Source: Bacteroidales bacterium
GTDB taxonomy: Bacteria > Bacteroidota > Bacteroidia > Bacteroidales > P3
Assembly (NCBI GenBank): GCA_017480785.1
Contig: JAFURZ010000013.1
Location: 248,001 to 312,000 of the forward strand
Reading direction: 5' to 3'
DNA length: 64,000 nt
Below, in pieces: positions 49,905 to 58,616 of this stretch. Position 1 is the stretch's first letter; each line of letters opens with the position of its first letter. The notes below the pieces were generated by a model. The model had not been told where the DNA came from and did no database searches. It saw only the letters and a list, made by a program, of their open reading frames with translations. Position numbers and translations under genes: made by a program.

Positions 49905-50753
49905 TTATTTAAAGCTCATTTTTTTAGGAAAACTCAAACTGTTTGAGTGCAAAAGTAACTCTCTCCCTTTCCGATGTGTTCTGACTGAATAGTTTAAATC
50001 AAACTCATATAGTGGGAAATCCTTATAAAGTTGGCGGATTTCATAAACATTATCATAAGAAAGGATCCAATCAAAATGAGCTTTTTGGCTTAAAAAAAAT
50101 GCCAAATCCCTATGATTATCTTGCGTATAATAATCCATATAAAGAGATTTCCCTTGTTGGAAATAGGGTGGGTCTAAATAGACAAACAAATTATCCCGCA
50201 CATTATTTAACTGTAAAAAATCAAGCGCATCTAAATTGAATACCTCTATACGGTCTGCCAAAGTTCCAATTTTTTTTACCTTTTGTGCAAGGTTTTGCCT
50301 GTTATAGCGACAATCAATTTTATATTTTGCCTTCTCTTGCTGAATGGCGGAAACGCCACCTATAGGACCTGCATTCAGAACTCCAGATCTATTCGTCCTT
50401 GTTAAAAAGAAAGTTGCAAAACCCAACTCGAAAGATGATTTGGTTGCTGTTTTGAATACATCCTTCCACCTATGCCATTCTCTTAATGATACCTCACACC
50501 CTTGAATCATGTCAACAAAACGTGAATTTTCTTTAATGACATAATACCAGAACGAGAAAATACCGATATTGGCATCGTTTATCAAAATCTTATTCACAGA
50601 ATTTTTCAACAGCAAGTTTATGGCAGCACCTGCTCCCCCGGCATACGGCTCCGCATAGACAATATCTGTTAGGTTATTCTTTTTGAATAACTCAACGATA
50701 AAGTTTGTCATTATCGCTTTCCCGCCCGGATACCTAAGTGGACTACCGTTCAT
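49905..50753 (-). CDS. D12-class DNA adenine methyltransferase (Dam-like)
   Basis: The 282-residue enzyme has the class D12 motifs: SPLRYPGGKAIMTNFIVELF (SAM-binding FxGxG equivalent), YAEPYAGGAGAAINLLL, and catalytic DPPY in LFVYLDPPYFQQGKSLYMDY. It methylates adenine N6 in a short DNA site that cannot be read from sequence. It is the first gene of a three-gene minus-strand operon with the ParB-like and nuclease-like genes. The operon is AT-rich compared with neighbours, which suggests acquisition. Confidence 0.88.
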   Translation of the reverse strand: MNGSPLRYPGGKAIMTNFIVELFKKNNLTDIVYAEPYAGGAGAAINLLLKNSVNKILINDANIGIFSFWYYVIKENSRFVDMIQGCEVSLREWHRWKDVFKTATKSSFELGFATFFLTRTNRSGVLNAGPIGGVSAIQQEKAKYKIDCRYNRQNLAQKVKKIGTLADRIEVFNLDALDFLQLNNVRDNLFVYLDPPYFQQGKSLYMDYYTQDNHRDLAFFLSQKAHFDWILSYDNVYEIRQLYKDFPLYEFDLNYSVRTHRKGRELLLHSNSLSFPKKMSFK

Positions 50754-51316
50754 ATATTATTGTTCGCAAACAACTTATTATATAATTCAAATTGCAAAAA
50801 TACAAATAATATTTTATCTGGCAAAATAATTTGTATAAAGATTTTAAAGTGACTATGTATCAACTTATTGCAACTGAGATTTCCTGCGAAGGAAAAACGA
50901 TGGAAATGATGGATTTGTTTGGACCCGATCCCGGCATGGCCGACTTTATGGAACTCCGCTTTTAAATCGATGTATGTCGTGAGAATCGGAGGTGATGACA
51001 TCCTTCTTGTATAATCAATCGGCCATTTTGACAGGTAGATTATCAAGGTTGCTCCCTGTGGCCAGTTTTATTGGAGTCGTGGCGGAGGATGAGGCTTTAG
51101 AATTTGAGAGTTTGGAGGCGGCGCTTGACGGTGGCTTCGGAGATGCTGGGATGATGGGCGTAGCCGGTGTAGGGGAGATGGGGCGATGGGGTGATTTTGC
51201 CGAGACATCGTAGAAGGATCACCGAAGGAACGCCGAAGGGACGGGCTTGAGGAAGGTGGGGGGTGGGGCATGCAAAAAAGGAAAACGAGAGGCTGTGGTG
51301 GTCTCTCGTTTTTTTG
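50754..51316. other. Gene-poor stretch with possible gene remnants
   Basis: No confident gene. A 36-codon plus-strand frame at 50855-50965 (MYQLIATEISCEGKTMEMMD...) looks coding-like but is short and unrecognised. On the minus strand, about 51098-51215, a frame reads HLPYTGYAHHPSISEATVKR then RLQTLKF and a stop. This looks like the last helices of a winged-helix protein and is probably a decayed gene end. Confidence 0.35.
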
Positions 51317-51388
51317 TACTCCCGCAGGGAATCGAACCCTGATCAAAGGTTTAGGAAACCTCTATTCTATCCATTGAACTACAGGAGC
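51317..51388 (-). tRNA. tRNA-Arg (anticodon CCT)
   Basis: The minus strand folds into a 72-nt cloverleaf: acceptor GCTCCTG/CGGGAGT, D arm GTTC...GAAT, anticodon stem GAGGT/ACCTT with loop TTCCTAA (anticodon CCT), and T arm CAGGG-TTCGATT-CCCTG. CCA is not encoded. It reads AGG arginine codons. The T tract just to its left (51309-51315) is on the other strand, so no terminator is claimed. Confidence 0.93.
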
Positions 51389-51412
51389 AGAGTATTGTCT
51401 CTCTTTTCTGCC

Positions 51413-51494
51413 GCCCCTACGGGGCTTGGGGTGTCGGGTGGGCCGTTGTCCGTGGGCTTGCGCCCACGCCTAAGTTCTTGCGCCCCTACGGGGC
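51413..51494. repeat. Pair of GCCCCTACGGGGC hairpins downstream of infB
   Basis: The 13-bp inverted repeat GCCCCTACGGGGC occurs at 51413-51425 and 51482-51494. Between them lies GTGGGCTTGCGCCCAC, also self-complementary. All are in the 139 bp between the tRNA and the infB stop. They may end the infB transcript or be REP-like. A degenerate heptamer repeat (AACTAACAACTAACCACTAC) follows at about 51505. Confidence 0.6.
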
Positions 51495-51527
51495 TTTGCT
51501 GTCAACTAACAACTAACCACTACCAGC

Positions 51528-54401
51528 TTACAGTTTTCTCTTTATCTCTATCACCTCGTAGGCTTCGACGATGTCGCCGACTTTGATGTCGTTGTAGTTT
51601 TCGATGTTCAGGCCGCAGTCCTGGCCGCTGACGACCTCCTTGACGTCGTCCTTGAAGCGCTTGAGGGAGGCCAGCTTGCCGGTGTAGACCACGATGCCGT
51701 CGCGGATGATGCGGATGTTGCTCTGGCGGTTGATCTTGCCGTCGAGGCACATACAGCCGGCGATGGTGCCCACCTTGCTGATCTTGAAGGTCTCGCGGAT
51801 CTCGAGGTTGGCCACGATCTTCTCCTGCGTCTCGGGGGCGAGCATGCCCTCGATGGCGTCCTTGAGCTCGTTGATGGCGTCGTAGATGATGCTGTAGAGG
51901 CGGATGTCGATGTGCTCGGTCTCGGCCATCTTGCGGGCGCCGACGGAGGGACGCACCTGGAAGCCGATGATGATGGCGTCGGCCGTCATGGCCAGCATGA
52001 CGTCGTTCTCCGAAATCTGTCCCACGGCCTTGTGGATGACGTTGACCTGCACCTCCTCGTTGCTGAGCTTGATGAGGGAGTCGCTGAGGGCCTCGACGGA
52101 GCCGTCCACGTCGGCTTTGACGATGATGTTGAGCTCCTTGAAGTTGCCGAGGGCGCGGCGACGGCCGATCTCCTCGAGGGTGAGGTGTGTCTGTGTGCGG
52201 ATGCCCTGCTCGCGCTGCAGCTGGGTGCGCTTGGCGGCGATATCCTTGGCCTCCTTCTCGTTCTCCATGACGTTGAAGGTGTCGCCAGCCTGGCAGGCGC
52301 CGGTGAGGCCCAGCAGGAGGACGGGCTGCGAGGGGCCGGCCTCCATCACCTCCTGGTTGCGCTCGTTGTACATGGCGCGGACTCTTCCGGCCACGGCACC
52401 GGCCACGATGGGGTCGCCCTTGCGGATGGTGCCGTCCTCGACGAGAATCTTGGCTACATAGCCGCGACCCTTGTCGAGCGTGCTCTCGATGACGGTGCCC
52501 TTGGCGCGCTTGTTGGGGTTGCCCTTGAGCTCCATGATGTCGGCTTGGAGGATGACTTTCTCAAGCAGCTCCTCGACGTTGATGCCCTTCTTGGCGCTGA
52601 TGTCCTGGCTCTGGTACTTGCCGCCCCACTCCTCGACCAGCAGGTTCATGTTGGCCAGCTCGGTCTTGATGCGGTCGGGGTCGGCGCCGGGCTTGTCGAT
52701 CTTGTTGATGGCGAAGACGATAGGCACACCGGCCGACTGGGCGTGGTTGATGGCCTCGACCGTCTGCGGCATAATCTTGTCGTCGGCGGCGATGACGATG
52801 ATGGCGATGTCCGTCATCTTGGCACCGCGGGCACGCATGGCGGTGAAGGCCTCGTGGCCGGGGGTGTCGAGGAAGGTGATCTTGCGGCCCTCGGCGGTAG
52901 TCACTTCGTAGGCACCGATGTGCTGCGTGATGCCGCCCGCCTCGCCGGCGATGACGTTGGTCTTGCGAATGTAGTCGAGCAGCGACGTCTTGCCGTGGTC
53001 GACGTGACCCATGACGGTGACGATGGGGTTGCGGGTGACGAGGTCCTCGGGACGGTCCTCTTCCTCAATCTGATGCAGCGTGTTGACCACATCCTCAGAG
53101 GCGAAGTTGACCTCGAAGCCGAACTCGTCGGCGATGAGCTTGATGGTCTCGGCGTCGAGGCGCTGGTTGATGCTGACGAAGATGCCGACACTCATGCAGG
53201 TGGCGATAATCTTGGTCACCGGCACGTTCATCATGGTGGCCAGCTCGTTGGCGGTGACGAACTCGGTCACCTGCAGCACCTTCTGGTTCTCCATCTCGTG
53301 CATCATCTCTTCCTCCATCTGGGCGTGCACCTTCTGGCGCTTCTCGCGGTTGTGCTTGGAGGTCTTACTCTTGCCCATGGGCGAGAGGCGGGCGAGGGTG
53401 TCGCGAATCTGCTTCTCGATTTCGTTGTCGTCAATCTCGACGGGCTTCTTCTCCTCCTTCTTTTTCTTCTTCTTGCCGCTGCCCTGCTGTTGCTGCATGG
53501 CGGCGTTCTTCTGGCTCTCCTTCTTGGCTTTCTCCTTCTCCTTGCTTTCCTTCTTGGCCACCTCGGCGCCAATCTTCTTCACCTCCTGGGCGCTGACGGC
53601 CTCCTTCTTGGTGTGCTTGCGCTTGCGCTTGCTGCCCGGAGTGTCGGCACCGTCCTTGGAGAACTGGCTGAGATCGATCTTGTCGAGCACCTTGGGGCCT
53701 TCGAGCTTGGTGTATTGTGTCTGTATGAACTCGGGCTCGGGCTTGGCGGGTTCGGGTTTGACGGGCTCTGGTGCCACCGGGGGCTCAGGCTTCACGACAG
53801 GAGCGGGAGCAGGCTCCTCGGCCTTCTGCGGTTTGCTCTTAGGTTTGGCGGCCACAGCGGGCGACACAGCGGGTTCTTTCTTCTTCTTTTTCTTGTCGGG
53901 CCGCGTGCGCTGGTTGATGGCGCTGAGGTCTATCTTGCCCACCACGTTGAAAGGACTGTTGGGGTCATTGGGGACAGGCGTCGGCTCCACCACCGGGGCC
54001 ACGGGGGCCGCCTCGGCCACCGGCTCGGCCACGGGAACGTCCTTCTCTGCCTCCTCGGGGACCACCGGGGCCTCTTCGACCGCCTTCGCCGGATTCTGTT
54101 TCACCTCGGGCGACTTATAGGTCTTGATGACCACCTCTTCCGGTTCGGACTCGGGTTCCGGCCTGCTGCTGGCTTCCACCACACGGTTGGCGCCGCTGGT
54201 CATAAGCTCTATCTTGTCGGCTTCTTCCTTCACCTTGCGTTCACCCTGGAACGCCGTGGCCAACAGCTCATACTGTTCATCGCTAATCTTCGTGTTGGGG
54301 CTAGGCTCCACCTGGTGCCCCTTCTTGGCCAGGTACTCCACGAGGGTCTGCACACCCACGTTCAGGTCCTTGGCCACCTTGTTCAGTCTGAAACTTGCCA
54401 T
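51528..54401 (-). CDS. infB: Translation initiation factor IF-2
   Basis: The 957-residue protein has an N-terminal IF2_N domain ([20 protein letters not shown]), a long Pro/Lys/Glu-rich linker (about 80-370), a second IF2_N-like domain ([20 protein letters not shown]) and the GTPase domain with G1 GHVDHGKT, G3 DTPGHEAF and G4 NKIDKPG. The C-terminal domains follow and end [10 protein letters not shown]-2 places initiator tRNA on the 30S subunit. It is last in the operon rimP-nusA-infB. Long frames on the opposite strand here are shadows of its biased codons. Confidence 0.97.
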   Translation of the reverse strand: MASFRLNKVAKDLNVGVQTLVEYLAKKGHQVEPSPNTKISDEQYELLATAFQGERKVKEEADKIELMTSGANRVVEASSRPEPESEPEEVVIKTYKSPEVKQNPAKAVEEAPVVPEEAEKDVPVAEPVAEAAPVAPVVEPTPVPNDPNSPFNVVGKIDLSAINQRTRPDKKKKKKEPAVSPAVAAKPKSKPQKAEEPAPAPVVKPEPPVAPEPVKPEPAKPEPEFIQTQYTKLEGPKVLDKIDLSQFSKDGADTPGSKRKRKHTKKEAVSAQEVKKIGAEVAKKESKEKEKAKKESQKNAAMQQQQGSGKKKKKKEEKKPVEIDDNEIEKQIRDTLARLSPMGKSKTSKHNREKRQKVHAQMEEEMMHEMENQKVLQVTEFVTANELATMMNVPVTKIIATCMSVGIFVSINQRLDAETIKLIADEFGFEVNFASEDVVNTLHQIEEEDRPEDLVTRNPIVTVMGHVDHGKTSLLDYIRKTNVIAGEAGGITQHIGAYEVTTAEGRKITFLDTPGHEAFTAMRARGAKMTDIAIIVIAADDKIMPQTVEAINHAQSAGVPIVFAINKIDKPGADPDRIKTELANMNLLVEEWGGKYQSQDISAKKGINVEELLEKVILQADIMELKGNPNKRAKGTVIESTLDKGRGYVAKILVEDGTIRKGDPIVAGAVAGRVRAMYNERNQEVMEAGPSQPVLLLGLTGACQAGDTFNVMENEKEAKDIAAKRTQLQREQGIRTQTHLTLEEIGRRRALGNFKELNIIVKADVDGSVEALSDSLIKLSNEEVQVNVIHKAVGQISENDVMLAMTADAIIIGFQVRPSVGARKMAETEHIDIRLYSIIYDAINELKDAIEGMLAPETQEKIVANLEIRETFKISKVGTIAGCMCLDGKINRQSNIRIIRDGIVVYTGKLASLKRFKDDVKEVVSGQDCGLNIENYNDIKVGDIVEAYEVIEIKRKL

Positions 54402-54420
54402 ATTGTCGAGTCCTTTCTTT

Positions 54421-54453
54421 TTAAATTGAAAATTGAAAATTGAAAATTGAAAT
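54421..54453. repeat. Heptanucleotide repeat between nusA and infB
   Basis: Four units of AATTGAA (7-bp period) in the 67-bp gap between nusA and infB. AATT and TTCAATT sequences nearby could pair with it, but only one arm is strong. Confidence 0.75.
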
Positions 54454-54468
54454 TCGGCGGGATTTCAA

Positions 54469-55707
54469 TTATTCAAACTCCGAGCGGAGCACCTCGAGCA
54501 CGTGGTCGATTGTCTCTTCCTCGAGGTCGGTGCGGGTCATCAGTTCCTCCTTGGGCAGCGCCAGCACGCTCTTGGCGGTGTCGCAGCCAATCTTGATAAG
54601 CTCGTCGATAACCCACTGCTCTATCTCGTCGTTGAACTCCTGCAGGGCCACGTCGTCGTAGTCCTCGTCCGTGTCGCGGTACACCTCAATCTCGTAGCCC
54701 ACCAGCTTGGAGGCCAGCTTGATGTTGTAGCCGCCCTTGCCGATGGCCAGGCTCACCTGGTCGGGCTGCATGAACACCTCGGCCTTCTTCTCCTCCTCGT
54801 TGATTTTGATACTGCTCACCTTGGCGGGCGAAAGCGCACGCTGAATCATCAAGTCCACACGCGGCGTGTAGTTGAGCACGTCGATGTTCTCGTTACGCAA
54901 CTCGCGCACGATGCCATGGATACGGCCACCCTTCACACCCACGCAGCTTCCCACCGGGTCGATGCGGTCGTCGTAGCTCTCCACGGCCACCTTGGCGCGT
55001 TCGCCGGGCTGACGCACGATGTTGCGAATGGCGATGAGACCGTCGTAGATTTCCGGCACCTCGGCCTCGAGCAGGCGCTCCAGGAAGATGGGCGACGTGC
55101 GGCTGAGCACGATGATGGGGTTGTTGTTCTTCATCTCCACCTTCAGCACCACGGCTCTCACCGTGTCGCCTTTGCGGTAGTGGTCGCTCGGTATCTGCTC
55201 GCTCTTGGGCAGCACGAGCTCTATCTTCTCCTCGTCGAGCACCAGGATTTCCTTGTTCCACGGCTGATACACCTCGCCAACGATAATCTCGCCCACCTTC
55301 TCCTTGTACTTCTGGAATACCAGGCTCTTCTCGTAGTCCTGTATCTTACCCACCAGGTTCTGACGGATGCTCAGAATCTCGCGGCGGCCGAACTCGCTCA
55401 TCAGGATGGGTTCCGAGAGCTCCTCGCCCACCTCGAAGTCGTCCTCAATCTTCAGCGCGTCGCTCAGCGCTATCTCGCGCGTCGGGTCCTTCACCTCGCC
55501 GTCGTCGACAATCATGCGGTTGCGGAAAATCTCCAAGTCACCTTTGTCGATGTTCACGATGATGTCGAAGTTGTCCTCCGAGCCATAGTGCTTGGCCAGC
55601 GCGGCACGGAACACCTCCTCCAGGATGCGCATCAGCGTCTCGCGGTCAATGTTCTTAAACTCCTTGAATTCCTGAAAGGAACTGCTCAAGTCTTGGTTCT
55701 TTGCCAT
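54469..55707 (-). CDS. nusA: Transcription termination/antitermination factor NusA
   Basis: The 412-residue protein has the NusA N-terminal domain (about 1-130), an S1 domain (GEIIVGEVYQPWNKEILVLD) and two KH domains (GSCVGVKGGRIHGIVRELRN and VSLAIGKGGYNIKLASKLVG with GxxG loops). It binds RNA polymerase and modulates pausing. The short acidic C-terminus is usual for Bacteroidetes. It lies 24 bp after rimP and 67 bp before infB. Confidence 0.97.
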   Translation of the reverse strand: MAKNQDLSSSFQEFKEFKNIDRETLMRILEEVFRAALAKHYGSEDNFDIIVNIDKGDLEIFRNRMIVDDGEVKDPTREIALSDALKIEDDFEVGEELSEPILMSEFGRREILSIRQNLVGKIQDYEKSLVFQKYKEKVGEIIVGEVYQPWNKEILVLDEEKIELVLPKSEQIPSDHYRKGDTVRAVVLKVEMKNNNPIIVLSRTSPIFLERLLEAEVPEIYDGLIAIRNIVRQPGERAKVAVESYDDRIDPVGSCVGVKGGRIHGIVRELRNENIDVLNYTPRVDLMIQRALSPAKVSSIKINEEEKKAEVFMQPDQVSLAIGKGGYNIKLASKLVGYEIEVYRDTDEDYDDVALQEFNDEIEQWVIDELIKIGCDTAKSVLALPKEELMTRTDLEEETIDHVLEVLRSEFE

Positions 55708-55731
55708 ATTGTTGTGTGTTTGTTCTATGCG

Positions 55732-56172
55732 TTAAAACTTAATCACCACCTTGACGCTCTTCACGTCGCGGCGTTGCAGCACCACCTCCTGCGGGGCCTG
55801 CTTCTTGGTGCCCGGCGTGCGCAGGGTGACTGTAGCCTCGTCGGCCGCCGTGAGCTCGCCCACGGTCTTCTGCCCGTCGAAGGTGACGGCCTCCACCTCG
55901 CGCCCGATGTTCTTCACCAGCTGTCGCGTGAGTTTCAGCGGCTGGTCGGCCCCGGCCGAACTCACGTCGAGGGCGAAATCTTCCTCGTCACGGTCCAGCT
56001 GGCCCTCGATGGCGCGGCTCAACTCGATGCAGTCGTCAATAGTGACACCGTTGTCGCCGTCGATGTCGACATAAATGCGGTTGTCAGGCGTGATTTTCAG
56101 GTTCACAAGGAACTTATCACTCCCTTCCAACGCCTGGTTCACCAGTTCTAATATCTTGATTTTCTCTATCAT
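55732..56172 (-). CDS. rimP: Ribosome maturation factor RimP
   Basis: The start is ATG 56172 (MIEKIKILELVNQALEGSDK), giving 146 residues, normal for RimP. The upstream ATG at 56244 lies inside the promoter and is rejected. Core motifs are YVDIDGDNGVTIDDCIELSR and FALDVSSAGADQPLKLTRQL (family pattern LDVSSPGxxRPL). RimP helps 30S assembly. It is first in the rimP-nusA-infB operon. Confidence 0.93.
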   Translation of the reverse strand: MIEKIKILELVNQALEGSDKFLVNLKITPDNRIYVDIDGDNGVTIDDCIELSRAIEGQLDRDEEDFALDVSSAGADQPLKLTRQLVKNIGREVEAVTFDGQKTVGELTAADEATVTLRTPGTKKQAPQEVVLQRRDVKSVKVVIKF

Positions 56173-56184
56173 AATCAACAAAAA

Positions 56185-56203
56185 GAGAGGCTTTCGACCT
56201 CTC
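56185..56203 (-). promoter_or_regulatory. Terminator-like hairpin in the rimP-nusA-infB leader
   Basis: On the minus strand, GAGAGG-TCGAAAG-CCTCTC is followed by TTTTTG, between the promoter and the rimP start. It sits within the first nucleotides of the predicted transcript, so it may be a 5' stem-loop that stabilises the mRNA or a leader attenuator. Confidence 0.6.
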
Positions 56204-56214
56204 CTATTCCGCTG

Positions 56215-56245
56215 CAAAGATACAGCTTTTTTTGAAACTGGCAAA
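56215..56245 (-). promoter_or_regulatory. Promoter of rimP-nusA-infB
   Basis: On the minus strand, TTTG (56242-56245), a 19-bp spacer and TATCTTTG (56215-56222). The -33 box is directly after the stop of the upstream lipoprotein gene. Confidence 0.8.
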
Positions 56246-56247
56246 AT

Positions 56248-56847
56248 TTATTTCTTCCGCTCTCCATAAAACTGGGGGAACTTCTCCAGCATCGAGTAGT
56301 CCTTCTGCATCGCCGCCAAGTTAGAGTCGGTGATGGTGATGTAGAACTCGCTGACGTAGTCGGCCTTCGGGATCAGGTCTGTCGTGTCCTGCATCCACAC
56401 ATGCTCCACAAACGGCATCCCCTCTTCATAAACGGAGAATGAATACATGGTTGTGTCACGTAAGTTATACAATGTCACATCTCCATAACACGAATTCTCC
56501 TGCCAGACGTCCACACCTCCGTAGACGATATGGAATATATCCGTGCAAAGCCCCCCCGAATCGACAACAGCCTTTGCTCTGCGTACCATTGTCATATGAT
56601 TACCACACCATAAATCCTCATCTTCCAGAGGACATAAATAAGGGTACCACTCATTCCATAAAGCAGTGTCATTTATACTGCGCCACCCTGTCGTTCGGTA
56701 AAACTCAATGTATATTGGCATCGCTGCCATATTCTCCACCTTAAAACATAGCCGGATATTATTGGTAGGATACCACGGGTCACATGCTGTAAACACAAAC
56801 GAGGACAATGCCAATAACATTGGGAAAAAAAATCTTCTCATAATCAT
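56248..56847 (-). CDS. Hypothetical lipoprotein
   Basis: MIMRRFFFPMLLALSSFVFT followed by ACDP is a lipoprotein signal; the ATG at 56841 (MRRFFF) is an equally good start. The mature part of about 175 residues has many Trp, Tyr and Asp residues and beta-strand character (IRLCFKVENMAAMPIYIEFY; YFSVYEEGM-like segments). It may be an immunoglobulin-like outer-membrane lipoprotein. No family recognised. It stops just before the rimP promoter. Confidence 0.72.
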   Translation of the reverse strand: MIMRRFFFPMLLALSSFVFTACDPWYPTNNIRLCFKVENMAAMPIYIEFYRTTGWRSINDTALWNEWYPYLCPLEDEDLWCGNHMTMVRRAKAVVDSGGLCTDIFHIVYGGVDVWQENSCYGDVTLYNLRDTTMYSFSVYEEGMPFVEHVWMQDTTDLIPKADYVSEFYITITDSNLAAMQKDYSMLEKFPQFYGERKK

Positions 56848-56936
56848 TCACCAATTAATGGTTCAAACAATTCATCTATTCTTTCATGGTATGTATCATT
56901 CACCCTGTTTTTAATTTATTTTCACAGGCGGCAGCA

Positions 56937-58040
56937 TCAACCCGCGGGGAGGGTCTTATGGTAGTGGCAGTTGATGACCTCGCGGCAGTCGCCGTGCCAG
57001 TTGTGCATACCGCCCCCGAGGCAGTCGCGGAACTTGCGGCAGTCCTTGCACATGCCACGGCGGGCCCAGCGGCGGTCGCGGAAGGGCTGGAAGCGCGTCT
57101 GCCACACCTCCCACAGGCTGTCCTGGTAGATATTGCCCTGGGCGAACGCCTGCCGGTCTACGTTGGGACAGGCACAGATGGTGCCGTCGATGAGCACGGA
57201 GGCAATGTTGATGCCGGCGTGGCAGAAGAAGGGGTTCTGCCGCACCCGCCGTTCGTATCGCCCGAGGTAGCCCTCGCAGCTGAAGGTGACATTCATAAAT
57301 GCACGATTGCGCGCTTGCGAGGTTACGTGCGCGTTGCTGGTCCGCTTCTCCTCAATGAAGTCCATCAGCTGGCAGAACTGGCCGTCGGAGAGGTGCAGCT
57401 CGGGCTGACCCACGGCACGGCCGATGGGGATGATGGTGAAGAGGCGCCATTGCGGCACCCCCAGGGCGGCCAGCCGGTCGTGGATGGCCTGCAGCTGCGG
57501 CAGGTTGCGCTGGTTGACGCAGGTGACCACGTCGAAGTTCAGCCGTGGCTCGCGGGCAGCGATGGCGATGGCCTCCAGGGTGCGGGTGAAGCTGCCCTCG
57601 CGGCCCCGCATCCAGTCGTGCTCAGCCTCCAACCCGTCGAGGCTGATGGTGAGGGCGCCCATGCCGGCCCCCATCAGGCGACGGTGCATCTCGTGGTCAT
57701 AGAGCCATCCGTTGCTGACGATACCCCAGCCCACGTGCCGCTTCTTCAGCGCCACCCCCAGGTCGCAGAGGTCGGGCCGCAACAGCGGCTCGCCACCGGT
57801 CACCACCACGGTGAAACCCGGCACGCGGGCCTGCTCGGGTATGGTGTCGAACGCCCGCAGGAAGTCCTCCAACGGCATATCAGGCTCACTGCCCGGCGCC
57901 GTACAATCGCTGCCGCAATGACGGCAATGCAGGTTGCAGCGCGTGGTGCACTCCCAGAAGAGGTAGTTCAACTCGTGAACCCGCGCCTCCATGTCGTGGA
58001 AGCGACGGTGCAGGAAGTCGCGTATGGGCGTCCCACTCAT
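56937..58040 (-). CDS. Radical SAM/SPASM protein of the lipoprotein-linked type (TIGR04133-like)
   Basis: With the ATG at 58038-58040 (MSGTPIRDFLHRRFHDMEAR) it has about 367 residues. The radical SAM cluster motif is CTTRCNLHCRHCG (CxxxCxxC), followed by TGGEPLLRPDL and ISLDGLEAEHDWMRG. A C-terminal SPASM domain (FFCHAGINIASVLIDGTICA; MCKDCRKFRDCLGGGMHNWH) binds extra Fe-S clusters. The start overlaps the upstream lipoprotein stop (ATGA). It matches my recollection of the paired families TIGR04133/TIGR04134, in which the rSAM enzyme is thought to modify the partner lipoprotein. Confidence 0.87.
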   Translation of the reverse strand: MSGTPIRDFLHRRFHDMEARVHELNYLFWECTTRCNLHCRHCGSDCTAPGSEPDMPLEDFLRAFDTIPEQARVPGFTVVVTGGEPLLRPDLCDLGVALKKRHVGWGIVSNGWLYDHEMHRRLMGAGMGALTISLDGLEAEHDWMRGREGSFTRTLEAIAIAAREPRLNFDVVTCVNQRNLPQLQAIHDRLAALGVPQWRLFTIIPIGRAVGQPELHLSDGQFCQLMDFIEEKRTSNAHVTSQARNRAFMNVTFSCEGYLGRYERRVRQNPFFCHAGINIASVLIDGTICACPNVDRQAFAQGNIYQDSLWEVWQTRFQPFRDRRWARRGMCKDCRKFRDCLGGGMHNWHGDCREVINCHYHKTLPAG

Positions 58041-58420
58041 TGCACGCGGCGAAGGACGATATCGATGGTGTCGGTCAGGCCGGTATTGAACACCGTATCC
58101 AGCATCTCGTACTGCGACTGCTCGTCCTCGAAACGGAAATTGACGTTCGTATCCTGACAAATATAATTCGTCACCCCGATATCGGCAATTCCCGCCGAGT
58201 CGGTATATCCTCCCAACACCCAGTCGTATTCATAATCTTGGTTCGACTGCCACTGCGACGACACCTTGATGTCGGGCAGCGGCTCGTGGTCTTTGTCAGA
58301 CACCACACGGAAGGTCATCCTGTCATAGCAATAGTCGGGCTCAATGCCATAGCAGGCCTGGAAGACAAACATGGCGGCTGTCAGCGAAACGCCTTTCAGT
58401 ATTTTTCTCAGCAGTCTCAT
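58037..58420 (-). CDS. rSAM-partnered putative lipoprotein (TIGR04134-like)
   Basis: The 127-residue product starts MRLLRKILKGVSLTAAMFVF then QACYG, a lipoprotein signal with Cys23. The mature domain (YDRMTFRVVSDKDHEPLPDI, ending DTIDIVLRRVQ) is a small beta-sandwich like carboxypeptidase-regulatory/Ig folds. It overlaps the rSAM start by 4 bp, which supports an enzyme-substrate pair. A TATTTTTG -7 box lies at 58450-58457 on the minus strand. Confidence 0.8.
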   Translation of the reverse strand: MRLLRKILKGVSLTAAMFVFQACYGIEPDYCYDRMTFRVVSDKDHEPLPDIKVSSQWQSNQDYEYDWVLGGYTDSAGIADIGVTNYICQDTNVNFRFEDEQSQYEMLDTVFNTGLTDTIDIVLRRVQ

Positions 58421-58449
58421 GGCGGAAATGTATTTGAGGTTTTTCGGTG

Positions 58450-58457
58450 CAAAAATA
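58450..58457 (-). promoter_or_regulatory. -7 box before the rSAM lipoprotein gene
   Basis: TATTTTTG on the minus strand, 29 bp before the ATG; the -33 box is not clear (T-rich CTCC region). Called on the -7 box and position only. Confidence 0.45.
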
Positions 58458-58537
58458 CAAAATAATTTTGATACGGGAGAAAAAATATTCTGCTCCCCAC
58501 ATCCTCAGGGTTTTCGACTACAGTTCAACTTGAGTTT

Positions 58538-58597
58538 TACGGTAGTATTACGCTTTTCCCCGAAGAACAGCCGAAGAACAACCGTAATACTACCGTA
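58538..58597. repeat. 15-bp perfect inverted repeat with a 30-nt loop
   Basis: TACGGTAGTATTACG (58538-58552) and CGTAATACTACCGTA (58583-58597) are perfect complements around a 30-nt loop that itself repeats GAAGAAC. It lies just downstream of the 167-aa gene. Without a T tract it is not a standard terminator, so it could be a miniature element or a Rho-independent-like barrier. Confidence 0.75.
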
Positions 58598-58616
58598 GAA
58601 ATGGCGGCGGGGGTGG

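Noticed and set aside
50750-51046. 98-codon minus-strand frame before the D12 methylase
   Set aside because: Low-complexity hydrophobic tail and no family; it overlaps the AT-rich promoter region of the methylase operon.
51912-54443. 843-codon open frame opposite infB
   Set aside because: Shadow frame of infB; its product is a Leu/Gly/His/Asp-rich low-complexity string.
54502-56151. 549-codon open frame opposite nusA and rimP
   Set aside because: Shadow crossing two real genes on the other strand, including their intergenic gap.
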